Of a stretch of 64,000 bases of DNA, positions 47,741 to 57,420 are shown one piece after another. Position 1 is the first letter of the stretch. The number at the start of each line of letters is the position of its first letter. The notes under the pieces are model-generated. The model was not told the origin of the DNA. It was given only the letters and a program-made list of their open reading frames with translations, and ran no database searches. The stretch is from Rhizobium mongolense subsp. loessense (lineage in GTDB: Bacteria > Pseudomonadota > Alphaproteobacteria > Rhizobiales > Rhizobiaceae), in contig NZ_FMTM01000001.1 in the NCBI RefSeq assembly GCF_900099775.1, forward strand, positions 620,001 to 684,000, given 5' to 3'. The translations under genes and the position numbers were made by a program.

Positions 47741-48478
47741 ATGCGCGCCAATTTCCGCATGCAGCGGCTTTTCGTCGATGCCTCCTTGTCGCCGGGCGCC
47801 GCGGTGGAGGCCAGTTCCGACCAGTACAACTATCTCGCCAATGTGCTGCGCATGACGGACGGCGCCGAGATCCTCGTATTCAACGGCCGAGACGGAGAAT
47901 GGAAGGCGAGCCTTTCCTTTCCGACCCGCAAGCGCATTGTGCTGACGCCAACCGAGCAGACCCGGCCGCAGCCGGCCCCATCCGACTTGCATTATCTTTT
48001 TGCGCCGCTGAAGGTCGGCCGCCTGGACTACCTCGTGCAGAAGGCGGTCGAGATGGGCGCCGGCGTGCTGCAGCCGGTCATGACGCAACATGTGCAGGGC
48101 AAGATCACCAATCTCGATAAACTGAGGGCCAATGCTGTCGAGGCGGCAGAGCAATGCGGCATCCTCGCCATCCCGGAAGTTGCCGAGCCGGTGAAGCTCT
48201 TCGATCTACTCGACAACTGGCCGCAAGAGCGGCGGATCATATTTTGCGACGAGGGCGATGCAGGACAAAACCCCCTGCCACTGCTTTCGAGGATCGAGGA
48301 AAAGCAGCTTGCGCTTCTCGTCGGGCCGGAGGGCGGCTTTTCCGAGGAGGAGCGCGCGCGGCTGAGCGGCCTCGATTTCGTCACGGCCATTCCGCTCGGG
48401 CCGCGTATCCTGCGCGCCGACACGGCTGCGGTTGCGGCCATGGCGGTGATTCAGGCGGCGGTCGGCGACTGGAATTAA
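47741..48478 (+). CDS. rsmE: 16S rRNA (uracil(1498)-N3)-methyltransferase RsmE
   Basis: SPOUT-class methyltransferase modifying U1498 of 16S rRNA, 245 residues. An N-terminal PUA-like region ([19 protein letters not shown]) precedes the knotted domain with [26 protein letters not shown] and [14 protein letters not shown]. The start ATG 47741 agrees with family length. It is followed by gshA on the same strand, an order seen in rhizobia. Confidence 0.95.
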   Translation: MRANFRMQRLFVDASLSPGAAVEASSDQYNYLANVLRMTDGAEILVFNGRDGEWKASLSFPTRKRIVLTPTEQTRPQPAPSDLHYLFAPLKVGRLDYLVQKAVEMGAGVLQPVMTQHVQGKITNLDKLRANAVEAAEQCGILAIPEVAEPVKLFDLLDNWPQERRIIFCDEGDAGQNPLPLLSRIEEKQLALLVGPEGGFSEEERARLSGLDFVTAIPLGPRILRADTAAVAAMAVIQAAVGDWN

Positions 48479-48627
48479 CCTTCAAATCAGGCTCCGTTGA
48501 GACAGCCTGCTATTTTTTTGATGCGTCGTTGAAAGAATTTCACTTGCAACATACGTGAGACCGGCACTAATCACCCTTCCAATTGCCTGGGGCTACCGGG
48601 CGTTCCCCAGAATACAGGTTACGTTGA

Positions 48628-50001
48628 ATGGCTCGCGATACCACCGACCAGACACCGATTTCTTCGGTGCAGGAGCTGACCAATTACATTGCTGCGGGGA
48701 ACAAGCCGAAGGAGCGCTTCCGCATCGGCACCGAGCATGAGAAGTTCGCCTTCTTCCGTGCGGACAACAACCCGGTTCCCTATGCCGGCGAAGCCAGCAT
48801 CTCAGCCCTTCTGAAGGGCCTTCAGGCAAAGAACGGCTGGGATCCGATCATGGACGGCGAAAATATCATCGGCCTTGCCGAGCAGCGCGGTATGGGCGCA
48901 ATCTCTATCGAGCCGGGCGGCCAATTCGAGCTTTCCGGCGCGCCGCTGGAAACGATCCACGAGACCTGCAGGGAATCCAATTCGCATCTCGCGACGCTGC
49001 GCGAAATCGCAGAGCCGATGGGCATCCGCTTCCTCGGCATCGGCGGCAGCCCGAAATGGACGCTCGCCGAGACGCCTCGCATGCCCAAATCCCGCTACGA
49101 CATCATGACCCGCTACATGCCGAAGGTCGGCACCAAGGGCCTCGACATGATGTACCGCACCTGTACGATCCAGGTGAACCTCGACTTCTCCTCCGAAGCC
49201 GACATGCAGAAGAAGATGCGCGTGTCGATGAAACTTCAGTCGCTGGCAACCGCGCTTTTCGCGTCCTCGCCCTTCACCGAAGGTCAGCCGAATGGCATGC
49301 TTTCCTGGCGCGGCGACATCTGGCGCGACACGGACAACCGGCGCTCCGGCCTGCTCGATTTCACCTTCCGCGACGACTTCGGCTTCCAGCACTATATGGA
49401 ATGGGCGCTCGACGTGCCGATGTACTTCATCGTCCGCGACGGCCACTATCATGACTGTACCCACGTCACCTTCCGCCAGTTCATGAACGGCGCGCTGAAA
49501 GGCGAGGTCGCCGCGTGGGAGCCGACGATGGGCGACTGGACGAACCATCTTTCGACACTCTTCCCCGACGTTCGCCTGAAGCGCTTCCTCGAGATGCGCG
49601 GTGCAGACGGCGGCCCGTGGCGCCGCATCTGTGCCCTGCCCGCCTTCTGGGTGGGCCTCCTATATGACGAAGCGGCGCTCGATGCGGCCGATCAGCTGAC
49701 GAAGAACTGGACATTTGTCGAAGTCAGCGCGCTGCGCGATGCCGTTCCCACGGCCGGCCTCAAGGCCGAGTTTCGCGGCAACACCCTTTATGAAACCGCC
49801 CGCGAGGTCATCGCTATTTCAAAGGCGGGTCTGAAGTCGCGCAACCGGCTGAACAAGGAAGGCCAGGACGAGAGCATCTTCCTATCGCCGCTCGACGAGG
49901 TAATGGCGAAAAAAGCCACGCTCGCCGAGGACCTGCTGGCGCGTTACAACGGCCGCTGGCAGCACTCCGTCGAGCCGGTCTTCGAGGAATATCAGTACTG
50001 A
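48628..50001 (+). CDS. gshA: Glutamate-cysteine ligase (plant/alphaproteobacterial type)
   Basis: First, rate-limiting step of glutathione synthesis. The 457-residue protein belongs to the GshA class shared by plants and alphaproteobacteria, with GTEHEKFAFFRADNN, SIEPGGQFELSGAPLETIHE, FLGIGGSPKW and YHDCTHVTFRQFM. Length fits the family. It lies 149 bases downstream of rsmE, a gap with a T run but no clear terminator. Next comes a DUF937 gene. Confidence 0.96.
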   Translation: MARDTTDQTPISSVQELTNYIAAGNKPKERFRIGTEHEKFAFFRADNNPVPYAGEASISALLKGLQAKNGWDPIMDGENIIGLAEQRGMGAISIEPGGQFELSGAPLETIHETCRESNSHLATLREIAEPMGIRFLGIGGSPKWTLAETPRMPKSRYDIMTRYMPKVGTKGLDMMYRTCTIQVNLDFSSEADMQKKMRVSMKLQSLATALFASSPFTEGQPNGMLSWRGDIWRDTDNRRSGLLDFTFRDDFGFQHYMEWALDVPMYFIVRDGHYHDCTHVTFRQFMNGALKGEVAAWEPTMGDWTNHLSTLFPDVRLKRFLEMRGADGGPWRRICALPAFWVGLLYDEAALDAADQLTKNWTFVEVSALRDAVPTAGLKAEFRGNTLYETAREVIAISKAGLKSRNRLNKEGQDESIFLSPLDEVMAKKATLAEDLLARYNGRWQHSVEPVFEEYQY

Positions 50002-50086
50002 ACCCTTCGGCAAAAAGCCGTTTGCGCATTCCGATTTCCGTTTATAGTGGCGATTCACAAGCACTAGAAAGCGGGGGAGAACTGTC

Positions 50087-50947
50087 ATGTTGCCACTCTT
50101 CGACATGATGATGCAGGCGCAGAATGGCGCGGCGATGGACGCCATCTCCAAGCAGTTCAACCTTGCCCAGGAACAGGCGACCAAGGCGATGGCGGCGCTG
50201 ATGCCCGCCTTTTCCGCCGGGCTGAAGCGCAGCACGAGCAATCCCTATGACTTCATGGGCCTGATGCAGGCGGTCGCATCCGGCAACTATGCCAAATATT
50301 TCGAGGACATGACGAAAGCCTTCACCCCGGAGGGCATCTCCGACGGCAACAATATCCTCGGCCAGCTTTTTGGCTCTAAGGAGGTTTCGCGCGCCGTCGC
50401 CGCACAAGCTGCGCAGATGACCGGCATCGGCCAGGAGATCTACAAGCAGATGCTGCCGGTGATGGCCGATACGCTGATGGGCGGACTCTTCAAGCAAGCG
50501 ACCGGGCAGATGGCCTCGCCCGTCAACCCATTCGTCAATACCGCGATGGGCGAGACGATCCAGAAATGGCTGGAAAGCACCGGTTTTGCGCCAAAGCCGA
50601 AAACGGCACCCGAGACGAGCATCTTCGACAATCCGTTCACGCAGGCGATGCAGGTGATGTTCAGCACGCCGCGGCCAGAATCCAAGAAGGCTCCGGCCAA
50701 TCCGTTCCTCGACAATCCTTTCGCCAAGGCCTTTCAGGACATGATGGGGAGCCTCAATCAGCCGGTGGCGCAAAAGGCGCCGGAGCCTCCGAAGGAAGAG
50801 GCGAAGGAACAGGCAGAGAATTATCTGAAGATACTCAACACGATGTTCGACAGCGGGCTTGAGGTGCAGAGGGGCTATCAGAAAAGCATGGAAGCAATCT
50901 TCGAGACATATCTGCCTAAGACGGGCCAGCCGTCCTCCAAGACGTAA
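50087..50947 (+). CDS. DUF937 family protein
   Basis: Protein of 286 residues. The N-terminal part (about 1-155: PLFDMMMQAQNGAAMDAISKQ..., FGSKEVSRAVAAQAAQMTGIG, KQMLPVMADTLMGGL) matches the DUF937 pattern of helical YidB-like proteins of unknown function. The C-terminal half is rich in Asn-Pro-Phe motifs (VNPFVNT, DNPFTQA, ANPFLDNPF) and Pro/Glu linker, followed by a terminal helix. No signal peptide is seen. The repeated NPF tripeptides are unusual. GGGGGAGA precedes the ATG. Confidence 0.85.
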   Translation: MLPLFDMMMQAQNGAAMDAISKQFNLAQEQATKAMAALMPAFSAGLKRSTSNPYDFMGLMQAVASGNYAKYFEDMTKAFTPEGISDGNNILGQLFGSKEVSRAVAAQAAQMTGIGQEIYKQMLPVMADTLMGGLFKQATGQMASPVNPFVNTAMGETIQKWLESTGFAPKPKTAPETSIFDNPFTQAMQVMFSTPRPESKKAPANPFLDNPFAKAFQDMMGSLNQPVAQKAPEPPKEEAKEQAENYLKILNTMFDSGLEVQRGYQKSMEAIFETYLPKTGQPSSKT

Positions 50948-50986
50948 AAAAACCCGGAGACGGCTTGGGAAAGCCGGTCACCGGGT
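50946..50986 (-). terminator. Terminator of the DUF1127 gene
   Basis: Outer arms ACCCGG (50952-50957) and CCGGGT (50981-50986) enclose a second paired region (GACGGCTT / AAGCCGGTC). On the minus strand the stem is followed by TTTTTTTACG. It is placed 50 bases beyond the DUF1127 stop and may also end the convergent DUF937 transcript. Confidence 0.8.
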
Positions 50987-51035
50987 CAAGCGGCAGGGCT
51001 ATTGGCTATCACCCTGCGGGGAAAACTGGCCGCTC

Positions 51036-51335
51036 CTAATCGATGTAGGAACGGAATATCGCGAGGCGCCAGCGGCGGCGCGCCGAGTTCGTCAGATGTG
51101 CCGACGGATCCTCGAAGAAGGTCGACGTCAACAGGGCGGCGGTAACGTCGGCCCGCGTCAGGCCGATATCCCGCAACTGATTGTCGTCGAGGTCATTCAG
51201 GCCGTTGATCGCTCTGCGATTGCGGAATGCGCGAAAGAGAGCCGTAAGCGGCGCAAGGGTTCCGCCGAGACGCTGGGAAAACGTCGCGGGCTGCTTGGCA
51301 CAGTCGAGTTCTACTGTCTGGTCAATCATGCGCAT
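51036..51335 (-). CDS. DUF1127 (YjiS-like) small protein
   Basis: Arg-rich protein of 99 residues with a DUF1127 core (LFRAFRNRRAINGLNDLDDNQL followed by RDIGLTRADV). Proteins of this family in alphaproteobacteria are associated with RNA turnover or phosphate and carbon stress responses, and in Brucella some are targets of VtlR. The ATG at 51335 has AAAGGAGA at ideal spacing. It is divergent from the LysR gene at 51535 and has a leader with a hairpin, so regulation by this LysR protein is likely but unproven. Confidence 0.85.
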   Translation of the reverse strand: MRMIDQTVELDCAKQPATFSQRLGGTLAPLTALFRAFRNRRAINGLNDLDDNQLRDIGLTRADVTAALLTSTFFEDPSAHLTNSARRRWRLAIFRSYID

Positions 51336-51362
51336 CGAACTCTCCTTTCTTTCGGGCGCAAC

Positions 51363-51401
51363 AGCCCACCCCTCCCGCGAGGTCGAGCGGGAAGGCGGGC
51401 T
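51363..51401 (-). promoter_or_regulatory. Hairpin in the DUF1127 leader
   Basis: In the minus-strand leader, AGCCC pairs with GGGCT and, inside, TCCCGC pairs with GCGGGA around an eight-base loop, leaving asymmetric bulges. It ends about 27 bases upstream of the DUF1127 start. It may control translation or RNA stability, or be part of a separate small RNA. No T run follows, so it is not a terminator. Confidence 0.45.
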
Positions 51402-51534
51402 GAAACCTGGGCAGGACAGCAGGGTGTCTGTCCGTCACTTTGCTTGATTTGCATCCCGAAGATGCCAAAGACCTATTGATCAGTCCAACGAATGTTTCTA
51501 ATGGTTATTATCAGCAATCGTTATAGGTGAGCCC

Positions 51535-52491
51535 ATGTCCGCGCCTCTTGATATTGACCAGTTGCAGACTTTCATCGCCATTATAGATTCCGGCAGCTTC
51601 ACCAAGGCGGCCGATCGCGTCTACAAGACGCAATCCGCCGTCTCGATGCAGATGCGCCGCCTCGAGGAGCGGATCGGCAAGCAGCTCTTCATCAAAGATG
51701 GCCGTGGCAACCGGCTGACGGTGGAGGGCGAGAAGCTTCTGAATTACGCCCGCCGTATCATCCGCCTCAACAACGAGGCAATCGCCGCTTTCGACGACAA
51801 CCGCCTCGAAGGCATGCTGCGCATCGGCACGCCGGACGACTACGCCGACCGCTACATGCCGGAGATCATCGGCCGTTTCGCCAAGACCCATCCGAATGTG
51901 GAGCTTTACATCGTGTGCGAGCCTTCGGTGGATTTGGCAGAACGCATGCACAAGGGCGAGCTCGACATCGCTCTGGTGACGCATAACCCACGGGAACGCA
52001 TGTCCGACGTCGTCAGAACCGAGCCGCTCTGCTGGGTCGGCTCCGCAAACCACCCGATCCGTGACGACGCTCCTGTGCCGCTTGCTGTCGGACGCCGCGA
52101 TTGCCAGTGGCGGCAACTTGCCTGTTCGGCGCTCGATGCCGTGGGCCGCGAGCATCAGATCCTCTTCACAAGTTGGTCATGCACGGTAGTTGCCGCTGCC
52201 GTGCTTGCCGGCATGGCAGTTTCGGTTATGCCGGAATCGGCATTGCGGACAGGCATGAAGGTTCTGAGCCAGGCTGACGGCTTCCCCGCCCTGCCGCCGG
52301 TGCAGATCGGCATCATGAAGCGTCCGGGGGTCTCAATCTCGCTGATGAATGCGATCACGGCGCATATCACCGCCTGCCTCGACAACATCACGCCTGCGGT
52401 GGTCGACGACAATCTGGAACCGGATGTGAAGACGGCCTATGCGCGGCAGTATCCGCGCCTGAAGGCTGCCAACATGGTGCCGAGCTGGTAG
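51535..52491 (+). CDS. LysR-family regulator resembling LsrB/VtlR
   Basis: Regulator of 318 residues. N-terminal winged helix: LDIDQLQTFIAIIDSGSFTK, then TQSAVSMQMRRLEERIGKQL; effector-binding domain from about residue 98 (LRIGTPDDYADRYMPEII) with several Cys (IVCEPS, PLCWVG, QLACSAL). This N-terminus is very close to what I recall of the conserved alphaproteobacterial LsrB/VtlR group, which controls oxidative stress, envelope functions and small DUF1127 genes or AbcR RNAs. The divergent DUF1127 neighbour supports this. Orthology is not proven and the symbol is left blank. Confidence 0.88.
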   Translation: MSAPLDIDQLQTFIAIIDSGSFTKAADRVYKTQSAVSMQMRRLEERIGKQLFIKDGRGNRLTVEGEKLLNYARRIIRLNNEAIAAFDDNRLEGMLRIGTPDDYADRYMPEIIGRFAKTHPNVELYIVCEPSVDLAERMHKGELDIALVTHNPRERMSDVVRTEPLCWVGSANHPIRDDAPVPLAVGRRDCQWRQLACSALDAVGREHQILFTSWSCTVVAAAVLAGMAVSVMPESALRTGMKVLSQADGFPALPPVQIGIMKRPGVSISLMNAITAHITACLDNITPAVVDDNLEPDVKTAYARQYPRLKAANMVPSW

Positions 52492-52494
52492 ACT

Positions 52495-53124
52495 TCAGGC
52501 CGCTTCGGCGAAAAGCGAAGCGCGGATGACGTGCTTCCATTCGTCCAGCATCCTTTTTGCTAGCTTTTCTTCGCTCTTGACCGCAAGGCGGATCGACGCG
52601 CCGATCAGATGGCTGAAAAGGTAAGTGCGCGCTTGCATATCGACTTCCGGCATCTCCGGGGCGATGCGCTTTATCGCCTCGAGGAAAATTTCGGCCACGC
52701 GATTGCTGTGCTGGATGTTGAGCTGCAAGAGATCCTGATCGGTCTCCGTTCCCATCCAGACGGCGAGATAGGTGGCGTCGTTGCGGTATTCGTTATAGTA
52801 CCAGTCGATCATCACCGAGATCAGATCCAGTGCTTCATCGAGGGACTGGACGTTGGAGAACATGACGGCCGTTTTCGACTGGACTGCGGCCGCATGCCGG
52901 TCGAAGAGCGCTTTGACGATCGCCGCCTTTTCGGGGAAGTATTGATAGACCGAGCCGATCGGCACCTTGGCGGCAGCGGCGAGCTCCGTCATGCGCATGG
53001 CGCTGACGCCCTTTTGCGCGATCAGCTCTGCGGCGGCGGCGAGGATCAGATCGAGTCTTTGGATGCTGCGTTCCTGCTTCGGCTTCCGGCGAAGGCCGAT
53101 GCGATCCATACCCTGCGCGCTCAT
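52495..53124 (-). CDS. TetR-family transcriptional regulator
   Basis: Repressor-type regulator of 209 residues. The TetR N-terminal helix-turn-helix covers about residues 20-65 (ILAAAAELIAQKGVSAMRMT and VPIGSVYQYFPEKAAIVKAL). The C-terminal ligand domain is helical and unassigned. It converges on the LysR gene, with three bases between stops. The upstream gap 53125-53396 has no gene, and no obvious operator was identified. Confidence 0.9.
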   Translation of the reverse strand: MSAQGMDRIGLRRKPKQERSIQRLDLILAAAAELIAQKGVSAMRMTELAAAAKVPIGSVYQYFPEKAAIVKALFDRHAAAVQSKTAVMFSNVQSLDEALDLISVMIDWYYNEYRNDATYLAVWMGTETDQDLLQLNIQHSNRVAEIFLEAIKRIAPEMPEVDMQARTYLFSHLIGASIRLAVKSEEKLAKRMLDEWKHVIRASLFAEAA

Positions 53125-53396
53125 ATCGTTCCCATGAATTATCGTTGAGCGGCGGAAGATGGCTCAAACCGGCGCATCTGAGCGATATGGCACGCAGGTA
53201 TTCATGCGCCGTAAATCGAAAAGCTCGCATTTTAACTGACGCCAGAAGCATATGAAAATCGGGGTGATAAGCCCCGATTTGGTTGCCCAAAGCTGTGGAT
53301 CAACTGTTCGGCAGCCGCCGGCTGGGCAAGGATCGTATCGAGCCATTAGCCGTGCTGTTTTTCAAAAGCAGCACGATCGCGGCGGTTGCACCCTGA

Positions 53397-54269
53397 TCAG
53401 GCCAGGCTCTTTTTCAAGAACTCGACGGTGCGGCTCCAGGCAAGATCGGCCGCCTTCTTGTCGTAGCGCGCCGAGGACGTATCGTTGTTGAAGGCATGGT
53501 TGACGCCGTCGTAAACGAAGATCTGGAAGCTCTTGCCGTTTGCTTCCAGTTCCTTCTTGTAGGCGTCGATGCCGGCATTGATGCGGTCGTCGAGACCGGC
53601 ATAGTGCAGCATCAGCGCCGCCTTGATGTTGGGCACGCCAGACTTCGGCTGCGCACCGTAATAGGCGACGCCTGCCTTCAGCTCCGGCGATTGCGTCGCG
53701 AAATTGTTGACGACCCCGCCACCCCAGCAAAAACCGATGGCGCCGACATTGCCATTGGCGGAAGGAAGCGTCTTCAGGTATTTGAGGCTCGCTTCGGCAT
53801 TCGCGACAGTTGCGGCAGCCTCAAGCTTGCCGAACATTTCCCGCGCCTGATCCTCATTCTCCGGCGTACCGCCGAGCGGCGAGAGGAAATCCGGCGCCAG
53901 CGCCACGAAGCCTTCCAGCGCCATGCGGCGGGCGACGTCGCGAATATGCGGGTTGAGGCCGCGATTTTCGTGAATGACGATAACGCTGCCTAGCTTTCCA
54001 GATGCCTCCTTTGGTTCGACCAGATAGCCCTTCATCTCGCCGCTGCCGCCGGGATAAGTGACATCCTGCGCCTTCAGCCGCTCGTCGTTGGCCGGGACCA
54101 TTTCCGCACTCGCCTTGTTTGCTGCAAGCATCGGTGCGATGACGGCGGCAGCACCCGCCGATCCTGCAAGCTTCGTCAGCTTGTCCATGAAGCTGCGGCG
54201 GTCGAGCGTCAGATGCGTGTATTCGTCATAGGCGTTGATCATCGCCTGCGTGATTTCCGGCTTGTCCAT
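53397..54269 (-). CDS. Dienelactone hydrolase family protein with Tat-like signal
   Basis: Alpha/beta hydrolase of 290 residues. The catalytic elbow is GFCWGGG (Cys nucleophile as in dienelactone hydrolase), with the Asp in AGLDDRI and His in GVNHAFNND. N-terminal 28 residues are hydrophilic, then RRSFMDKLTKLAGSAGAAA follows with an ASA-type cleavage site, suggesting export by the twin-arginine route to the periplasm. ATG 54269 is followed by DKPEITQAMI and preceded by GAGGTTC. Substrate unknown. Confidence 0.88.
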   Translation of the reverse strand: MDKPEITQAMINAYDEYTHLTLDRRSFMDKLTKLAGSAGAAAVIAPMLAANKASAEMVPANDERLKAQDVTYPGGSGEMKGYLVEPKEASGKLGSVIVIHENRGLNPHIRDVARRMALEGFVALAPDFLSPLGGTPENEDQAREMFGKLEAAATVANAEASLKYLKTLPSANGNVGAIGFCWGGGVVNNFATQSPELKAGVAYYGAQPKSGVPNIKAALMLHYAGLDDRINAGIDAYKKELEANGKSFQIFVYDGVNHAFNNDTSSARYDKKAADLAWSRTVEFLKKSLA

Positions 54270-54352
54270 GTGAACCTCCTCATTTCCTCGCTGAGCCAAA
54301 GCCCGAGGAGAGAAGATAGGCCAGCCTACGATAACGCAGGAACAAAACTGCG

Positions 54353-54772
54353 TTACCCGCTGAAGGCCATCCAGCCGGCAAGCCACGCCCACATGGCACC
54401 AAGCACCACGTATCCGGCAGCAAAGAGCGGACTGCGGAAGCGCATGCGGTTGCTCGTCACGTGCACGAAAGCGTGGGCATACCGCAATGCCACGAAGATC
54501 CAGGCGAGCACGAGGGCGCCCAGATTGTCGGCCTCGGTAACGTAAAGAAGGATGCAGCAAACATAAAAGAGAACCGGCAGCTCGAACTGATTGGCGATGC
54601 TGTTCCTGACGAAAAGGCTTTCCGGCGGCTCGCTGCGGTTTTCGCGATAGTCCGAAAGCTTCACATCGCCGGCTTGCACCGCCTTGCGGCGGCGGACGCT
54701 GAGCAGCATGTAGAGGCCATAGACAAGCGCGACATGGGCAATAATGGGCCAGAACATTTCGTAGCCGGTCAT
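54353..54772 (-). CDS. MAPEG family membrane protein
   Basis: Protein of 139 residues with four membrane helices, of the MAPEG superfamily (glutathione- and eicosanoid-related membrane enzymes). It contains SLFVRNSIANQFELPVLFYV, with the conserved Asn/Glu pair, and ALRYAHAFVHVTSNRMRFR in the third loop. The bacterial role is generally unknown. It lies 83 bases from the dienelactone hydrolase gene in the same direction. Confidence 0.88.
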   Translation of the reverse strand: MTGYEMFWPIIAHVALVYGLYMLLSVRRRKAVQAGDVKLSDYRENRSEPPESLFVRNSIANQFELPVLFYVCCILLYVTEADNLGALVLAWIFVALRYAHAFVHVTSNRMRFRSPLFAAGYVVLGAMWAWLAGWMAFSG

Positions 54773-54839
54773 GGTGTCCCCTCTGCGAGTTCTCTCATAT
54801 TTTTCAAAGCAGTAGAGGAAAGTTCCGGCACTTTCCAGC

Positions 54840-55400
54840 CTATCGCCCGTTCACACTGCCGGGTGTCAGACGGATCAGGACGAAACGAAGGATGACGATT
54901 GCCGAGACGGCGAGTGCTGCGAATTTCAGCTTTGTCATCCAGGGCAGTAACGCGGCGGCGGATGCCGCGGCGCTGCTGTCACCGAAAGCAATCAGGCTGG
55001 AGAGATTCTCGGCATAATCGGCTAAGCAGTAGATGAATGGAAGAGCGTAGATCGCCCTGATGAAGGCTGGATGCATCGGTTTGCCGAAATAGCTGCCGCC
55101 CGGCTGGAGCTTTAGAACAATCGTGAAGAGAAGCATCGTCACCAGCGCCGGCAGGACGAGCTCCGGCCCAAGATACATGCTCCGCAGCAGCGCACGCGCG
55201 ACATCGTTTTCGCTCAGCACATTCTGCATGGCGGTAACCGTGGGCTGACCATAGCCGGTCAAATAGGTGTCGAGCACCGTTTCGCCGGTTTCATGCCGGA
55301 ATGGCAGGACGAAGCCGAAGGTCGTCCATGCCAACGCTGCGAGGCAGAGAATGGCAAGCAGCCCGATCATCCAGGAGGGTATCCGGCTGCCCGCAGTCAC
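54840..55400 (-). CDS. Hypothetical four-helix membrane protein
   Basis: Protein of 186 residues with predicted helices at about 10-32, 80-98, 118-140 and 155-175. No named family is recognised; the motif FIYCLADYAENLSSLI in the third helix carries a possible polar face. A GTG at 55400 is used, two bases after the guaB stop; a later ATG at 55370 is possible. Tight spacing to guaB suggests co-transcription. Confidence 0.7.
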   Translation of the reverse strand: MTAGSRIPSWMIGLLAILCLAALAWTTFGFVLPFRHETGETVLDTYLTGYGQPTVTAMQNVLSENDVARALLRSMYLGPELVLPALVTMLLFTIVLKLQPGGSYFGKPMHPAFIRAIYALPFIYCLADYAENLSSLIAFGDSSAAASAAALLPWMTKLKFAALAVSAIVILRFVLIRLTPGSVNGR

Positions 55401-55402
55401 GA

Positions 55403-56899
<1,497 letters not shown>

Positions 56900-57013
56900 T
56901 CAATTAAGAAAAATGCGACCCACCCGGAACGAATCGTCCGCACCGGCGGTGTGCAAGGGTTGCTTTGGAAGTTGGCGAGGGCTCGTAACACGTCTATGAC
57001 AGGAAGGGAATAG

Positions 57014-57041
57014 CAAAACGCCCGGCGCATGCACCGGGCGC
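57014..57041 (-). terminator. Terminator after the 33-residue ORF
   Basis: CGCCCGG (57019-57025) and CCGGGCG (57034-57040) form a stem with an eight-base loop. On the minus strand it is followed by TTTTGC, so it ends leftward transcription arriving from the right. The only leftward frame to its right is the small ORF at 57065. Confidence 0.7.
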
Positions 57042-57064
57042 GTAATGGCAGCCATGCGCCTGGA

Positions 57065-57166
57065 TCAGATGTCGAACTGGTAGGTCTTCGGCACAAAACG
57101 GTAGCCCGTTCTTAAATAGCCGGCCGAAAATGCCTGCAGCAAAAAGCTTGGCCGCTTCATTGCCAT
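57065..57166 (-). CDS. Possible 33-residue protein gene
   Basis: Leftward ORF beginning ATGGCAATG at 57166, with an alternative second ATG at 57160, and ending 24 bases before a terminator. The product is basic and hydrophobic-aromatic (RPSFLLQAFSAGYLRTGYRF then VPKTYQFDI), which looks more protein-like than the frame upstream. The surrounding gap 56888-57420 otherwise holds only a terminator and the leader of the MFS gene. Support comes from composition and the terminator; no known family. Confidence 0.4.
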   Translation of the reverse strand: MAMKRPSFLLQAFSAGYLRTGYRFVPKTYQFDI

Positions 57167-57420
57167 ATATCCGTTCGCCAATAACGGCGGTGGTCGCGCC
57201 GCGCGGGGCCCTCTGGCTCTCCGTCCGGGATTCCTGCTGCGGCGGCGGCCCGAAACTATGTCGATTTTGAAAGGAAAAGTTGCCGGGAACCGCCGTCTCA
57301 CGCACACGTGATGCAAACCTTTAACTCCCGCAGTTTCAGGGATTGGCAGAGGCAGCAACTGGGACTACACAGCACGGGCTCGCGAGCCATCCTCCCAAGA
57401 GTCGCCCAGGGCTTTTGCCT

